Below are positions 32,266 through 40,652 of a stretch of 64,000 nucleotides of DNA, in pieces. This DNA comes from Vannielia litorea (lineage in GTDB: Bacteria > Pseudomonadota > Alphaproteobacteria > Rhodobacterales > Rhodobacteraceae), in contig NZ_QTNQ01000001.1 of NCBI RefSeq assembly GCF_018424695.1, positions 124,001-188,000 on the forward strand, in the 5' to 3' direction. Below the pieces are notes generated by a model that did not search any database, had not been told where the DNA came from, and was given only the letters and a program-made list of their open reading frames with translations. A program made the position numbers and the translations under genes. The number at the start of each line of letters is the position of its first letter. Within the stretch, counting starts at the first letter, position 1.

Positions 32266-34203
32266 ATGTTTCAGCCAGGCTCTGACATCCAGCGGACAAG
32301 CACGCTGACCGCATTTCTGAGGGGCTGCGGCATTGACAGTTACGAGGATCTCGTCCGCCGTTCGAATGAAGACCCAGACTGGTTCTGGGGCCAGATCATT
32401 GACCATGCCGGGATACGGTTCGCGCGGCCCTACAGCCGGTTGCGAGATATCTCCGAAGGGCCCGAATCGATCCGGTGGGCCGTCGGGAGTACTTTGAATC
32501 TGACGGAAACCTGTCTTGACGCCCGAATTGCCGATGGCTTGGGCGACAAGGTCGCAATCGACTGGGTCGGCGAAGACGGAAGCCGCCGCCGCTGGACCTA
32601 TTCCGACCTTACCGCCGAAGCCTCCCGCGTCGCCTCGGCCCTTGCCGCGCGCGGTGTAAAGCCGGGTCAGGCGGTGGGCATCTATATGCCGATGATCCCC
32701 GAAATCGAGGCCGCGCTTCTTGGTATTGCCCGGCTGGGCGCGGTTGCGGTGCCGCTGTTTTCCGGTTTTGCGCCCCATGCCATCGTATCGCGTCTGAACG
32801 ACGCGGATGCCGTGGCGGTGTTGACGGCGGATGCCACACCCCGGCGAGGCAAGCCGGTCTGGATGGAAGCGACCCTTGCCCAAGCTTTGACCGACGTGCC
32901 ATCGGTTCATACCGTGATCAGCCTGCGACGGTTCGGCGGTGCGGTGGCCGATCCGGCCCGCGATCTGGACTGGACCGAAACCGTGGGCCGCGCCAGTCCG
33001 GAGTTTGCCGCCATTCCCGTCAGTGCCGACGACACCTTTCTGATCGCCTATACATCGGGCACCACCGGGCGGCCCAAGGGGGTGGTGCATACCCATCTGG
33101 GGGTACAGGCCAAGGCCACCGCCGATTTCCTGCTTTGTCTCGACATGAAACGGGACGACCGGCATCTTTGGATGACCGACATGGGGTGGGTTATGGGGCC
33201 GCTCACGCTGTTGTCGGTGCTCTTGTCCGGTTCGACGCTGGTGCTGGCCGAAGGCGCACCTTCAATGCCCGGCGATCCCTTCAGACTTCTGCGCCTTGCG
33301 TCCGAAATGGAGGTCACGCATCTTGGCGTGGCCCCGACTCTGGTCCGGCAGTTCATGACGCAGGATACTGAACCTTTGTCGGGCTACGACCTGTCGCCCC
33401 TGCGCATTGTCGCCTCGACCGGTGAACCCTGGACCGACGACGCCTGGCTCTGGCAGCTCGATCATATCTGCCGCCGCCGCGCGGTGCCGCTGAACATCTC
33501 GGGCGGGACCGAGCTTTTTGGCGCGATCCTGACCTCGACCGTGCTGCATGAAATCAAGCCCGGCGGATTTTCGGCCCAGGCCTTGGGTGTCGGCGCCAAG
33601 GTGCTGCGCCAGGACGGCAGCGAAGCCGCGCCGGGCGAGGTCGGCGAACTGGTCGTGACTCAACCGCCACTGGGTCTGACCCCGGCCATTTGGGGGGACC
33701 GCGATCGCTATCTTGAAACCTATTGGTCCACCTTCCCCGGCCTCTGGCGGCACGGCGACTGGGTGCGCTGCGATCCGGACGGGACATGGTATATTCTGGG
33801 CCGGTCCGACGACACGCTGAACATCGCCGGCAAACGCATCGGCCCGCCCGAGATTGAGGCGGCCCTGACCGAAACCGGAGAGGTGGTGGACGCCGCTGCC
33901 ATTGCCGCACCCGACGATATCAAAGGCGTGGCCGTCGTCTGCGTCTGTGTGGCAGCCCAGGGCGTCACGCCTGACGCAGAGCTTGTGGAGCGGCTCAAGG
34001 ATCGGGTCGGAGAGATCGTCTCGAAACCCTTCCGCCCGCGCGAGATCCACTTTGTCGAGGCCCTGCCCAAGACCCGCAGCATGAAAACCATGCGCCGGAT
34101 CGTGCGCGCGGCCTTTCTGGGCGAAGATCCGGGCGATCTGTCGTCGATCAGCAACCCGGAAACCATTCAACCCATCGCAGACCTGCAAAAGGAAAAGCCA
34201 TGA
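32266..34203 (+). CDS. Acetyl/acetoacetyl-CoA-synthetase-type acyl-CoA ligase
   Basis: The protein has 645 residues. The ATG at 32266 follows GAAAGG. An ACS-type N-terminal segment (about residues 20-90) precedes the AMP-binding domain (YTSGTTGRPKGVVHTH, SGGTELFG, GRSDDTLNIAGKRIGP). The C-terminal catalytic Lys is in TRSMKTMRR. It forms an acyl-CoA through acyl-AMP, probably from a short acid or 3-oxoacid such as acetoacetate, a predicted product of an HMG-CoA-lyase route. It overlaps the next gene by ATGA. Confidence 0.85.
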   Translation: MFQPGSDIQRTSTLTAFLRGCGIDSYEDLVRRSNEDPDWFWGQIIDHAGIRFARPYSRLRDISEGPESIRWAVGSTLNLTETCLDARIADGLGDKVAIDWVGEDGSRRRWTYSDLTAEASRVASALAARGVKPGQAVGIYMPMIPEIEAALLGIARLGAVAVPLFSGFAPHAIVSRLNDADAVAVLTADATPRRGKPVWMEATLAQALTDVPSVHTVISLRRFGGAVADPARDLDWTETVGRASPEFAAIPVSADDTFLIAYTSGTTGRPKGVVHTHLGVQAKATADFLLCLDMKRDDRHLWMTDMGWVMGPLTLLSVLLSGSTLVLAEGAPSMPGDPFRLLRLASEMEVTHLGVAPTLVRQFMTQDTEPLSGYDLSPLRIVASTGEPWTDDAWLWQLDHICRRRAVPLNISGGTELFGAILTSTVLHEIKPGGFSAQALGVGAKVLRQDGSEAAPGEVGELVVTQPPLGLTPAIWGDRDRYLETYWSTFPGLWRHGDWVRCDPDGTWYILGRSDDTLNIAGKRIGPPEIEAALTETGEVVDAAAIAAPDDIKGVAVVCVCVAAQGVTPDAELVERLKDRVGEIVSKPFRPREIHFVEALPKTRSMKTMRRIVRAAFLGEDPGDLSSISNPETIQPIADLQKEKP

Positions 34204-35054
34204 TCACTGTTTTCGGAGCCACGGGCACCACCGGCGCCCCTCTTGTCGATACGCTTATGGCAAAAGGCGCGACCGTGCGTGCTGTCACCAGCGACCCTTC
34301 CAGGCTCGATGCGCTAAAAGCCAAAGGATGCGAGGCGGTCGTTGCGAATTTCACGGACCCTGCCGCGCTGGCGCGGGCCTGTGACGGGGCAGAAAAGATA
34401 TACCTGGTCACGCCTGCCCATCTGGACATGCGTCAGTGGAAGGCGAATGTGATCGCGGCGGCCAAGACCGCGGGGGTGCGCCATGTTGTCGTGGCCACCG
34501 GGCTTGGCGCCTCGCCCAAGGCGGGGCTGACATTTGGGAAATGGCATTCCGAAACCCAGGAACTGCTGAAGCAAAGCGGCCTTGACTGGACCTTCGTCCA
34601 GCCGACCTATTTCATGCAGAACCTGCTCTGGCAGGCCGGCAATATTGCAAAAGATGGGGTCTATTACGACGATCTGGGCGGCCCTGTGGCCTGGATCGAC
34701 GCCCGCGACATCGCGGATGTCGCTGCCGAGGCGCTGACCGCTCCGGGGTACGAAGGCAAGGGTCTTGGTCTGACCGGACCCGAAGCTCTTGCCGGAGAGG
34801 ATATCGCGGCGCTTCTGTTCGAGGTGACAGGTCGGACTGTCACCTGCGCACCCCTGTCGGCCGAGGATGCCAAGGCGGGTATGATCGCAGGCGGAATGCA
34901 GGACGAGGTCGCCGGGGCCATGGTCGAACTGGCCTCCATCGCGCCCAAGGGCTATCTTGCTGGCATAGAAACTACGGTCAGCGACGTGCTGGGACGCCCG
35001 GCGCGCCGGTTTGCCGATTTCGTCGCCGAAAACCGGGATGCTTTCGTCAAGTAA
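34200..35054 (+). CDS. NmrA-like atypical SDR (NAD(P)-binding) protein
   Basis: The protein has 284 residues. The motif VFGATGTTGAPLVDTLMAKG is the N-terminal dinucleotide site of the NmrA/atypical SDR group. VVVATGLGAS and a WTFVQPTYFMQNL segment follow, as in NmrA-like and azoreductase-type proteins. The YxxxK pair is not in the classical place. It may be a redox sensor or an NAD(P)H-dependent reductase. It is translationally coupled to the ligase before it. Confidence 0.75.
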   Translation: MITVFGATGTTGAPLVDTLMAKGATVRAVTSDPSRLDALKAKGCEAVVANFTDPAALARACDGAEKIYLVTPAHLDMRQWKANVIAAAKTAGVRHVVVATGLGASPKAGLTFGKWHSETQELLKQSGLDWTFVQPTYFMQNLLWQAGNIAKDGVYYDDLGGPVAWIDARDIADVAAEALTAPGYEGKGLGLTGPEALAGEDIAALLFEVTGRTVTCAPLSAEDAKAGMIAGGMQDEVAGAMVELASIAPKGYLAGIETTVSDVLGRPARRFADFVAENRDAFVK

Positions 35055-35058
35055 CCTG

Positions 35059-35763
35059 ATGGCGGCGCCGCTTTATCTCGAACTGGCGCCGCCTGAGGAA
35101 GCGCCCAGACAGATCGACCACTTGTTCGTGTTCCGCGATACCGGTGTGCTGAGCGGTGGTGGACGCGGGCGGTTCGCAACCGACCTCTTTACCCTTTCGG
35201 TAACGCGCGACGACTGCGGCGGCGGGCGCGTATCGCTGGCAGAACCGCGCCCCTATTTTTCGCCCCGCCCAAGGCCATTCCAGGGTGTCGTGGCCGGGCT
35301 GCGACTGTCGTCACGACCGCAGCGATTTCCCGACTCCAAAGGGCTGGACATGCTGGCCTCAGAACTGGCCCGGGTTCAGACCGGGGACGATGACCTGCCT
35401 GCGCTCATCGCGGTGCTTGACGGCCTTGCGAGAGACCTGCGCTTTGCCGCACCACCCGGAGCTTACAGCGACCGGACCAAACGTCGAAAGGCGCGGGCGG
35501 AAACCGGCGTGTCGCGGCGGCGGCTTGCGACCTTGCGACGCTTTCGCCGGGCTCTCGGGCAGCTTGCGTCAAAGACCCTGCCGCTGTGCGATCTGGCGCT
35601 GGACGCCGGATATTACGATCAATCTCACTTGTCCGCCGCTTGCCGGATCTTCGCCGGCAAACCGCCCGGCGCGTTGCGCGCTCTGTCTATTCCGCGTCGT
35701 TTTGACCTTTCGCTACAAGATACGCGCCTCAAAGACCGCCTAAGATTGGTCATTGACGAATGA
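35059..35763 (+). CDS. AraC-family transcriptional regulator
   Basis: About 234 residues from the ATG at 35059; ATG at 35038 is possible and neither has a good ribosome site. The C-terminal HTH (about residues 130-220) includes LCDLALDAGYYDQSHLSAA and FAGKPPGAL, the conserved second half of AraC DNA-binding domains. The N-terminal half is not a recognised sensor. It follows the NmrA-like gene by 4 bp, so it is likely co-transcribed. Its targets are unknown. Confidence 0.75.
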   Translation: MAAPLYLELAPPEEAPRQIDHLFVFRDTGVLSGGGRGRFATDLFTLSVTRDDCGGGRVSLAEPRPYFSPRPRPFQGVVAGLRLSSRPQRFPDSKGLDMLASELARVQTGDDDLPALIAVLDGLARDLRFAAPPGAYSDRTKRRKARAETGVSRRRLATLRRFRRALGQLASKTLPLCDLALDAGYYDQSHLSAACRIFAGKPPGALRALSIPRRFDLSLQDTRLKDRLRLVIDE

Positions 35764-35784
35764 AATCGAAGAGGAAGACCCGCC

Positions 35785-36240
35785 ATGACACAATTCAAAC
35801 CGAAAAACCCCGACTATGACGCACGCGTGCGCAACAGTTTCGATCGCCAGAAGGCAATGAACACGTTGGGGATCAGCATTGCCGAGTTGTTACCCGGCCG
35901 CATCGTTCTGGAAATGGCACATCAGGTTGCACTGACCCAGCAGCATGGGTTTTTGCATGCCGGAATCGTGTCGACAGCGCTGGACAGCGCCTGCGGATAC
36001 GCGGCCTTTTCGCTGATGCCAGCGGACGCGGCAGTGTTGACGGCCGAATTCAAGATCAACCTACTCAACCCGGCGGACGGCGAACGGTTTCGCTTCGTCG
36101 CTGACGTGGTGAAACCAGGCAGGACGCTGACCATATGCGAGGCGCGTGCCTATGCCGTGAAGGGCCAGGATGAAAAGCTCGTCGCAACGATGACCGGAAC
36201 GCTCATGGCGCTGATCGGGCGGGCGGGGGTCGCGGACTGA
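35785..36240 (+). CDS. PaaI-type hot-dog thioesterase
   Basis: The protein has 151 residues. GAAGAGGAAGACC precedes the ATG. The motifs are HGFLHAGIVSTALDSACGY, FKINLLNPA and, near the C-terminus, KLVATMTGTLMAL. It is the last gene of the ligase-NmrA-AraC unit. A second, broken copy of its 3' end lies 4.3 kb away at 40552-40632. Confidence 0.83.
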   Translation: MTQFKPKNPDYDARVRNSFDRQKAMNTLGISIAELLPGRIVLEMAHQVALTQQHGFLHAGIVSTALDSACGYAAFSLMPADAAVLTAEFKINLLNPADGERFRFVADVVKPGRTLTICEARAYAVKGQDEKLVATMTGTLMALIGRAGVAD

Positions 36241-36301
36241 GCGCAACCCGGCCGCAGCACATCCGATCCGGGCGGCCGGGCCGATTATTCAGACAGCTGG
36301 A

Positions 36302-36400
36302 TCAGCTGTTCCAGCGGCTCGCGACCTCGGCCAACCGTTTCCCATAGGCGCGCGCGGTATCCAGATCGCCGCCAGCAGGTTCAGACCTGCCAAGCGGTAA
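36302..36400 (-). pseudogene. Possible 3' fragment of a flavodoxin/quinone-reductase-like gene
   Basis: Read on the minus strand, about 32 codons before a TGA give LPLGRSEP and LDTARAYGKRLAEVASRW, resembling the C-terminus of WrbA-like flavodoxin-fold reductases. There is no upstream part and no start. The stretch 36241-36580 otherwise shows no gene. This is a weak identification. Confidence 0.25.
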
Positions 36401-36587
36401 TGTTAGCCTTTAGCAGTGCGGTCGCCGATTGTCCGTCATCAGGGTTTTTCGGAGAGCTGAGACTGTATCGTAACGGAGGATCTGGTTCGGTTTCTGTTCA
36501 AGTTTATGCTGCAGCGGCCTGATGCTGCAACCGTAATTGGAACGGATGGACGCCCACGGTGCCGATGGGCTGCCGTCACGCCGGAGT

Positions 36588-37046
36588 TTCCAGTCAGGGC
36601 TGAGCTGGCGCACCATTCTGGCCAAGCGCGAAAACTTTCGTGCTGCCCTCGCCGGGTTCGACTTTCGGGGAGTTGCGAACTTTGACGACAACGACATTGA
36701 GCGCCTACTTGCCGATGAAGGAATTGTTCGCTATCGAGGCAAGATCGAAGCCGTGATCAACAACGCTCGCCGTACTTTCGAGGTCGTCCAAGAGGAAGGC
36801 TCCTTCGCTGCATTCATCTGGCTATATGAACCTGCCAAGGACGACGCACTGCCACAAATGCGGTCCAAATCACCAGCGTCCGAGACCCTGTCCAAAGATC
36901 TACGAAAGCTTGGCTTCAAATTCGTGGGACCGACCACCGTATATGCATTCATGCAGGCCATGGGATTTATCAACGATCACGCAGAAGTCTGTTGGATGCG
37001 AAAGGACGTCGAAACAGCCCGAAACACCCTTCGCACACCGACATAG
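36588..37046 (+). pseudogene. tag: DNA-3-methyladenine glycosylase I, 5'-truncated
   Basis: From QSGLSWRTILAKRENFRAAL onward (36588) the frame matches Tag: GIVRYRGKIEAVINNAR, PASETLSKDLRKLGFKFVG and FMQAMGFINDHAEVCW. The first 40 or so residues are absent. That region should hold the N-terminal Cys and His zinc ligands and the HDEEWG-like segment, and upstream sequence does not supply it in any frame. Only the C-terminal His/Cys ligands remain. It is probably inactive, truncated by a rearrangement at about 36588. Confidence 0.75.
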
Positions 37047-37055
37047 GCAACTGTC

Positions 37056-37095
37056 GGCCAATTAACGTGAAAAAAATCAGGGCCACTTAGCGTGG
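37056..37095 (+). repeat. Repeated motif resembling an IS21-family terminal end
   Basis: GGCCAATTAACGTGA (37056-37070) and GGCCACTTAGCGTGG (37081-37095) are direct repeats 25 bp apart, preceded by TGTC at 37053. A third copy, GACCACTTAGCGTAA, is at 39135-39149. Multiple short direct repeats starting with TG are typical of IS21-family ends. No istA or istB gene is present, so these would be remnants. Confidence 0.4.
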
Positions 37096-37133
37096 AAAGT
37101 CAAAGACAGGTTTCGCGTCAGTCGACCGAGACT

Positions 37134-37562
37134 TCAGAGCCTTGAGAGTAGCGTGGCCAATTGAGCGGCGTCTTTGGGTTTCAGCTTTGCGCCGATCCTT
37201 TCCGACAGAACCCGTTCATAGATCGGCCACATCGCCCTCCTGACAGATTTACCCTTTTCAGAGATAGAAATGTTTTGACCTCGCCCATCTTCCGAGCAGT
37301 TCCGTCGGTCCACCAGCCCTGCTTTCACCATGCGGTCCAGCAACCGCGATGTACCGTATTGGGGTAACAAAATCCGGTCTTTGAGTTCGAATGGACGGAG
37401 TCCGTCCGGGCCTGCCTTCTCGAGTTCGAGAAGCGCGTCATACCATGCAAGTGGCGGGTATCCTGCCGATTTCAGAGACGATTCGACAGCCTCAAGCAAA
37501 ACGCGGCTTTTAGTCATGAGGGCTGTCCAGGCGGCCTCAGTAGCATGGTCAATCTCGTTCAT
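37134..37562 (-). CDS. MarR-family regulator
   Basis: The protein has 142 residues from ATG at 37562 (AGGTG 7 nt upstream); GTG at 37571 is an alternative. The winged helix is about residues 35-100 (LKDRILLPQYGTSRLLDRMVKAGLVDR; wing SEDGRGQNISI). MarR proteins release DNA on binding phenolic or oxidative ligands. It is divergent from DoxX-GST, with two similar dyads in the 98-bp gap, so it probably represses both directions. Confidence 0.87.
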   Translation of the reverse strand: MNEIDHATEAAWTALMTKSRVLLEAVESSLKSAGYPPLAWYDALLELEKAGPDGLRPFELKDRILLPQYGTSRLLDRMVKAGLVDRRNCSEDGRGQNISISEKGKSVRRAMWPIYERVLSERIGAKLKPKDAAQLATLLSRL

Positions 37563-37580
37563 ATCCAGCACCTATCATAT

Positions 37581-37642
37581 ACATGTAAGTGCATCAACCT
37601 TGACGTCGCATGTGACGCGTTATATATAGATGCAAATGCATC
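37581..37642. promoter_or_regulatory. Paired MarR operator candidates
   Basis: GATGCA-AA-TGCATC (37629-37642) is a perfect 6-2-6 palindrome. ACATGTAAGTGCATC (37581-37595) matches AGATGCAAATGCATC (37628-37642) at 12 of 15 positions. The copies are 47 bp apart in the divergent promoter region of the MarR and DoxX genes. Confidence 0.6.
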
Positions 37643-37660
37643 GACACATGGGATCATATC

Positions 37661-38095
37661 ATGTCACAATCGCACCTCACAGAATTTGGGATATTCCTGC
37701 TCCGTATAGCACTCGGTATCATGTTCCTGGCGCACAGCCTGTTTCTCAAGCTCTTCATTTTCACACTTCCCGGAACGGCGCAGTTCTTCGTTTCGATCGG
37801 GCTGCCCGGCTGGTTTGCCTATATGATCTTTGCAGTCGAGGCGATTGCCGGTGCCCTTTTGGTCCTCGGCGTACAGGCTCGGTGGGTCGCGTCGGCGACC
37901 GTGCCCATCTTGGCCGGAGCGACCTGGGCTCACTCAGGAAACGGCTGGATGTTCGGATACGAGAACGGCGGGTGGGAATACCCGGCCTATCTGACGCTGC
38001 TTGCCGTCGTGCAAGGACTTCTGGGCGACGGCCGTTTCGCCCTCAGCCCCTCCTTCGCGCCCGGCAACGTGCAGATGGAGGGAGAGACAACATGA
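37661..38095 (+). CDS. DoxX-family membrane protein
   Basis: The protein has 144 residues and four membrane helices. The features LLRIALGIMFLAHSLFLKL, GLPGWFAYMIFAVE and the C-terminal GGWEYPAYL are typical of DoxX. DoxX-type proteins are quinol or thiol-redox associated membrane components of mostly undefined function. It overlaps the GST gene by ATGA and is controlled from the MarR divergent region. Confidence 0.87.
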   Translation: MSQSHLTEFGIFLLRIALGIMFLAHSLFLKLFIFTLPGTAQFFVSIGLPGWFAYMIFAVEAIAGALLVLGVQARWVASATVPILAGATWAHSGNGWMFGYENGGWEYPAYLTLLAVVQGLLGDGRFALSPSFAPGNVQMEGETT

Positions 38096-38796
38096 GCCTC
38101 CACCTCATTAGCCATGCGCTCTGCCCATATGTGCAGCGCGCAGCGATCTCGCTCACTGAGAAAAGTGTCACGTTCGAGAGAACTCACATCGATCTTTCGA
38201 ACAAGCCCGACTGGTTTCTTGCCATATCTCCGCTGGGCAAGACGCCTGTCCTGGTTGTGGACGGGACGCCGATTTTCGAATCTGCGGTTATCCTCGAATA
38301 TCTTGAGGATACACAACCCCACGCGCTTCATCCGCACGACGCTCTCGATCGCGCCCGCCACCGTGCCTGGATTGAATTTGGATCTGCTGTCTTGAACGAC
38401 ATTGCGGGGTTCTACTCGGCGCCGAACGATAAAGCGTTGGAAGCAAAAGTCGCGGCGCTCCGCGCAAAGTTCCTTCGGCTGGACGCGGAGCTTGGGGAGG
38501 GACCATGGTTCGACGGCCACCAGTTCAGCCTCGTCGATGTCGTCTTCGGCCCGGTCTTCCGCTATTTCGACGTTTTTGACGCCATCGGAGAGTTTGGCGT
38601 CTTCACAGGGCTTGCCCGTGTAAGGGCCTGGCGATATGAACTGGAGCGTCGGGTTTCTGTGAAGAGTGCCGTCAGTGAAGACTACCCGACTCTTCTGCGT
38701 GACTTCATCAGACGGCGCAATTCTTACCTGTCCCAGATCATGCAGACAGGAAGGCCGAAGAAGACTGTTACACAGGTGCAATCGGCTGACCGCTGA
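38092..38796 (+). CDS. Glutathione S-transferase-like protein
   Basis: The protein has 234 residues. GGAGGGAGAG precedes the ATG, which overlaps the DoxX stop. The thioredoxin-like N-domain (about residues 1-80) has CPYVQRAAI, so a Cys is at the active site as in omega-class enzymes, then GKTPVLVVDG and FESAVILEYLE. The helical C-domain follows. It may conjugate or reduce electrophiles such as quinones. MarR-DoxX-GST forms a small detoxification unit inside the catabolic region. Confidence 0.87.
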   Translation: MSLHLISHALCPYVQRAAISLTEKSVTFERTHIDLSNKPDWFLAISPLGKTPVLVVDGTPIFESAVILEYLEDTQPHALHPHDALDRARHRAWIEFGSAVLNDIAGFYSAPNDKALEAKVAALRAKFLRLDAELGEGPWFDGHQFSLVDVVFGPVFRYFDVFDAIGEFGVFTGLARVRAWRYELERRVSVKSAVSEDYPTLLRDFIRRRNSYLSQIMQTGRPKKTVTQVQSADR

Positions 38797-39190
38797 TCAC
38801 TTGATATCGTTTTGTCGGGCCGCAGTGCAGAACCGGACGTTTGAGTTCGCTTGGTGAATACCCGCTCTGTCCCGCACATCGGATAGTCGCCGACTTTCCC
38901 TTGAAGGCCCGCAGCAGCCCCAACCGGCACTTGCCGGCATTCCATGCCCGTCCGTGCGAAGCGCCGGGTGACCTGCTGCCCCCACAGCGCAACCGGGAAC
39001 AAACCACCGATCGCGCTGATGAATGGCTCAGGGATCGAAGAATCCGCCTGAGCTCAAACCCCCGGGAAACCCCCAGCCGTGTGGTCCGACAGAGGGCAGC
39101 ACGTCAATCGCGGGTCAATCTATCCCGGTTGGTGGACCACTTAGCGTAATCGCGGGTGGGCCTTCTCGACGAACGCCCGGATCTCCCACA
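38797..39190. other. Intergenic stretch with no supported gene
   Basis: No convincing coding frame. It contains a short CCGGCA/TGCCGG hairpin (about 38921-38934), AATCGCGGGT twice (about 39113 and 39148) and the third copy of the IS21-like motif (39135-39149). It probably comprises debris of older insertions plus the left flank of the IS110 element. Confidence 0.4.
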
Positions 39191-40545
39191 CTGGTCATCC
39201 AATGATCGGCGTTTTGCCGATATGTAGAAGGAGAACCAGCATGCCGAGTTATGCCGCTCTTGATGTTGCCCAAGAGACGACCGCGATCTGTGTTGTCGAC
39301 GACGAGGGCCGCACCCTGACAGAGAAGAAGGTGCCGACCTGTCCGATTGCGATCTCCGACTTCCTGGCGCACGGCGCGCCCGATTTGGTGCGGGTCGGAA
39401 TGGAGACAGGCCCCCTTGCAGTATGGTTGTGGAACGAACTGGCGGAGCGCCAAGTGCCCATCATCTGCATGGATGCTCGTCACGCCAACGCGGCCTTGAA
39501 GATGCGTCCAGTCAAGACGGACCGAAACGATGCTGCCGGCCTTGCTCAGATCGTGCGCACCGGCTGGTTCAAGCAGGTGCGCATCAAGAGCCGCAGCAAC
39601 TATCAGATCCGTTCGCTGCTCACGGCACGCGAGATGCTGGTGCGCACGCGCGTAAGGATCGAGAATGAGCTGCGCGGGCTGTTGCGTACCTTCGGCGTGT
39701 TGTTCGGCAAACGTGTTGGCAGCTTTACGGAGCGCGCTGGCGAGATCATCTCGGGCGAGCTCGAGGCCGCACCCGAGATGCGTCTGGTTGCCGAAACGCT
39801 GATGAAAGCGCGCGCCTCGATTATGGACCAGATCAAGGTGCTCGACCGGCGCCTGTCCGCCGTTGCCAAGGCAACGCCGGTGGTGCGCTTGTTCATGACC
39901 GCGCCCGGAGTGGGCGTGATCACCGCCTTGTCCGTCGCTTCGGTCTTCGACGATGGGTCGCGGTTCAGGCGATCATCAAGTGCGGGAGCGTATCTCGGCC
40001 TGACTCCCCGCCGATACGAGTCTGGCGAGACCAGCCGCAACGGCCGCATCTCCAAACAGGGCAACCAGTTAACCAGAAAGCACCTCTACGAGGCGGCCAC
40101 CACCCTGCTGACGCGCAACCTGCGCTTCTCAACGCTGAAGGCATGGGGCATGAAGCTGGCCAAGGCGTCGGGCTTCAAGAAGGCACGCGTGGCCGTTGCC
40201 CGCAAGCTTGCTGTCATTCTCCACGCCATGTGGAAGACAAACAGCCCGTTCCGCTGGAGCGAGGTCAATTCATGAGAACAAAGGAGTGCTACTGACCAAC
40301 TGAAGACTTCAGGAATGCGTCCAGCCGGGACGCGTGGCCAGGATCAGGCCGGCCCTCTGAAACGCGGCGCTTCCGCAAGACGCACGGAAGATGACCGCGA
40401 GGACCACTTCGGCCGATCCACCATCTGACGCCAACATGCAGCGACACCAAGAGCGATCGACTGCGGAGAGAACCCTGAACCCGGCGAAGGCGCAGTCATG
40501 TAACAGAACCCTTGACCAGTGCGATTAGAGAACTTTCAGGGGGCT
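39190..40545 (+). mobile_element. IS110-family insertion sequence (ends approximate)
   Basis: The element is defined by its transposase (39241-40275). IS110 elements lack clear terminal inverted repeats, so the ends cannot be fixed by eye. The left part holds the hairpin ATCGGC-gtttt-GCCGAT (39205-39221). The right part is about 265 bp of non-coding DNA ending near the thioesterase remnant at about 40545. Known IS110/IS1111 elements encode a bridge (seek) RNA in one non-coding end, so these flanks are candidates. Confidence 0.55.
39241..40275 (+). CDS. IS110-family transposase (DEDD recombinase)
   Basis: The protein has 344 residues. AAGGAGAACCAGC precedes the ATG. The N-terminal RuvC-like DEDD domain shows D8 in AALDVAQE, Glu in GMETGP and the Asp pair in KTDRNDAAGLAQIV. 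The C-terminal transposase_20 domain has APGVGVITAL, AYLGLTPRRYESG and RISKQGNQLTRKHL, with the catalytic Ser in ISKQGN. The frame is intact, so the enzyme may be active. Confidence 0.93.
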   Translation: MPSYAALDVAQETTAICVVDDEGRTLTEKKVPTCPIAISDFLAHGAPDLVRVGMETGPLAVWLWNELAERQVPIICMDARHANAALKMRPVKTDRNDAAGLAQIVRTGWFKQVRIKSRSNYQIRSLLTAREMLVRTRVRIENELRGLLRTFGVLFGKRVGSFTERAGEIISGELEAAPEMRLVAETLMKARASIMDQIKVLDRRLSAVAKATPVVRLFMTAPGVGVITALSVASVFDDGSRFRRSSSAGAYLGLTPRRYESGETSRNGRISKQGNQLTRKHLYEAATTLLTRNLRFSTLKAWGMKLAKASGFKKARVAVARKLAVILHAMWKTNSPFRWSEVNS

Positions 40546-40551
40546 ACTCCA

Positions 40552-40632
40552 AAGGGCGGGGATGAGAAGCTCGTCGCAACGATGACAGGAACGCTTAAAT
40601 CGCTAGTGGGGCGAACGGGCGTGGCGGGGTGA
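40552..40632 (+). pseudogene. 3' remnant of a PaaI-type thioesterase gene
   Basis: The last 27 codons read KGGDEKLVATMTGTLKSLVG and end TGVAG before a stop. They align with the end of the intact thioesterase at 36165-36240 (KGQDEKLVATMTGTLMALIG). The DNA is similar but not identical, so this is a paralogue fragment or an old duplication. Upstream is IS110 flank, not thioesterase, so the gene is broken. The surrounding 40276-40550 holds no gene. Confidence 0.75.
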
Positions 40633-40652
40633 CGATCGGGTCGGAGCAAAAA

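Noticed and set aside
36167-40632. Site-specific integration with attL/attR at the two thioesterase ends
   Set aside because: The two copies differ at many positions and no integrase gene is present, so recent site-specific insertion is unlikely.
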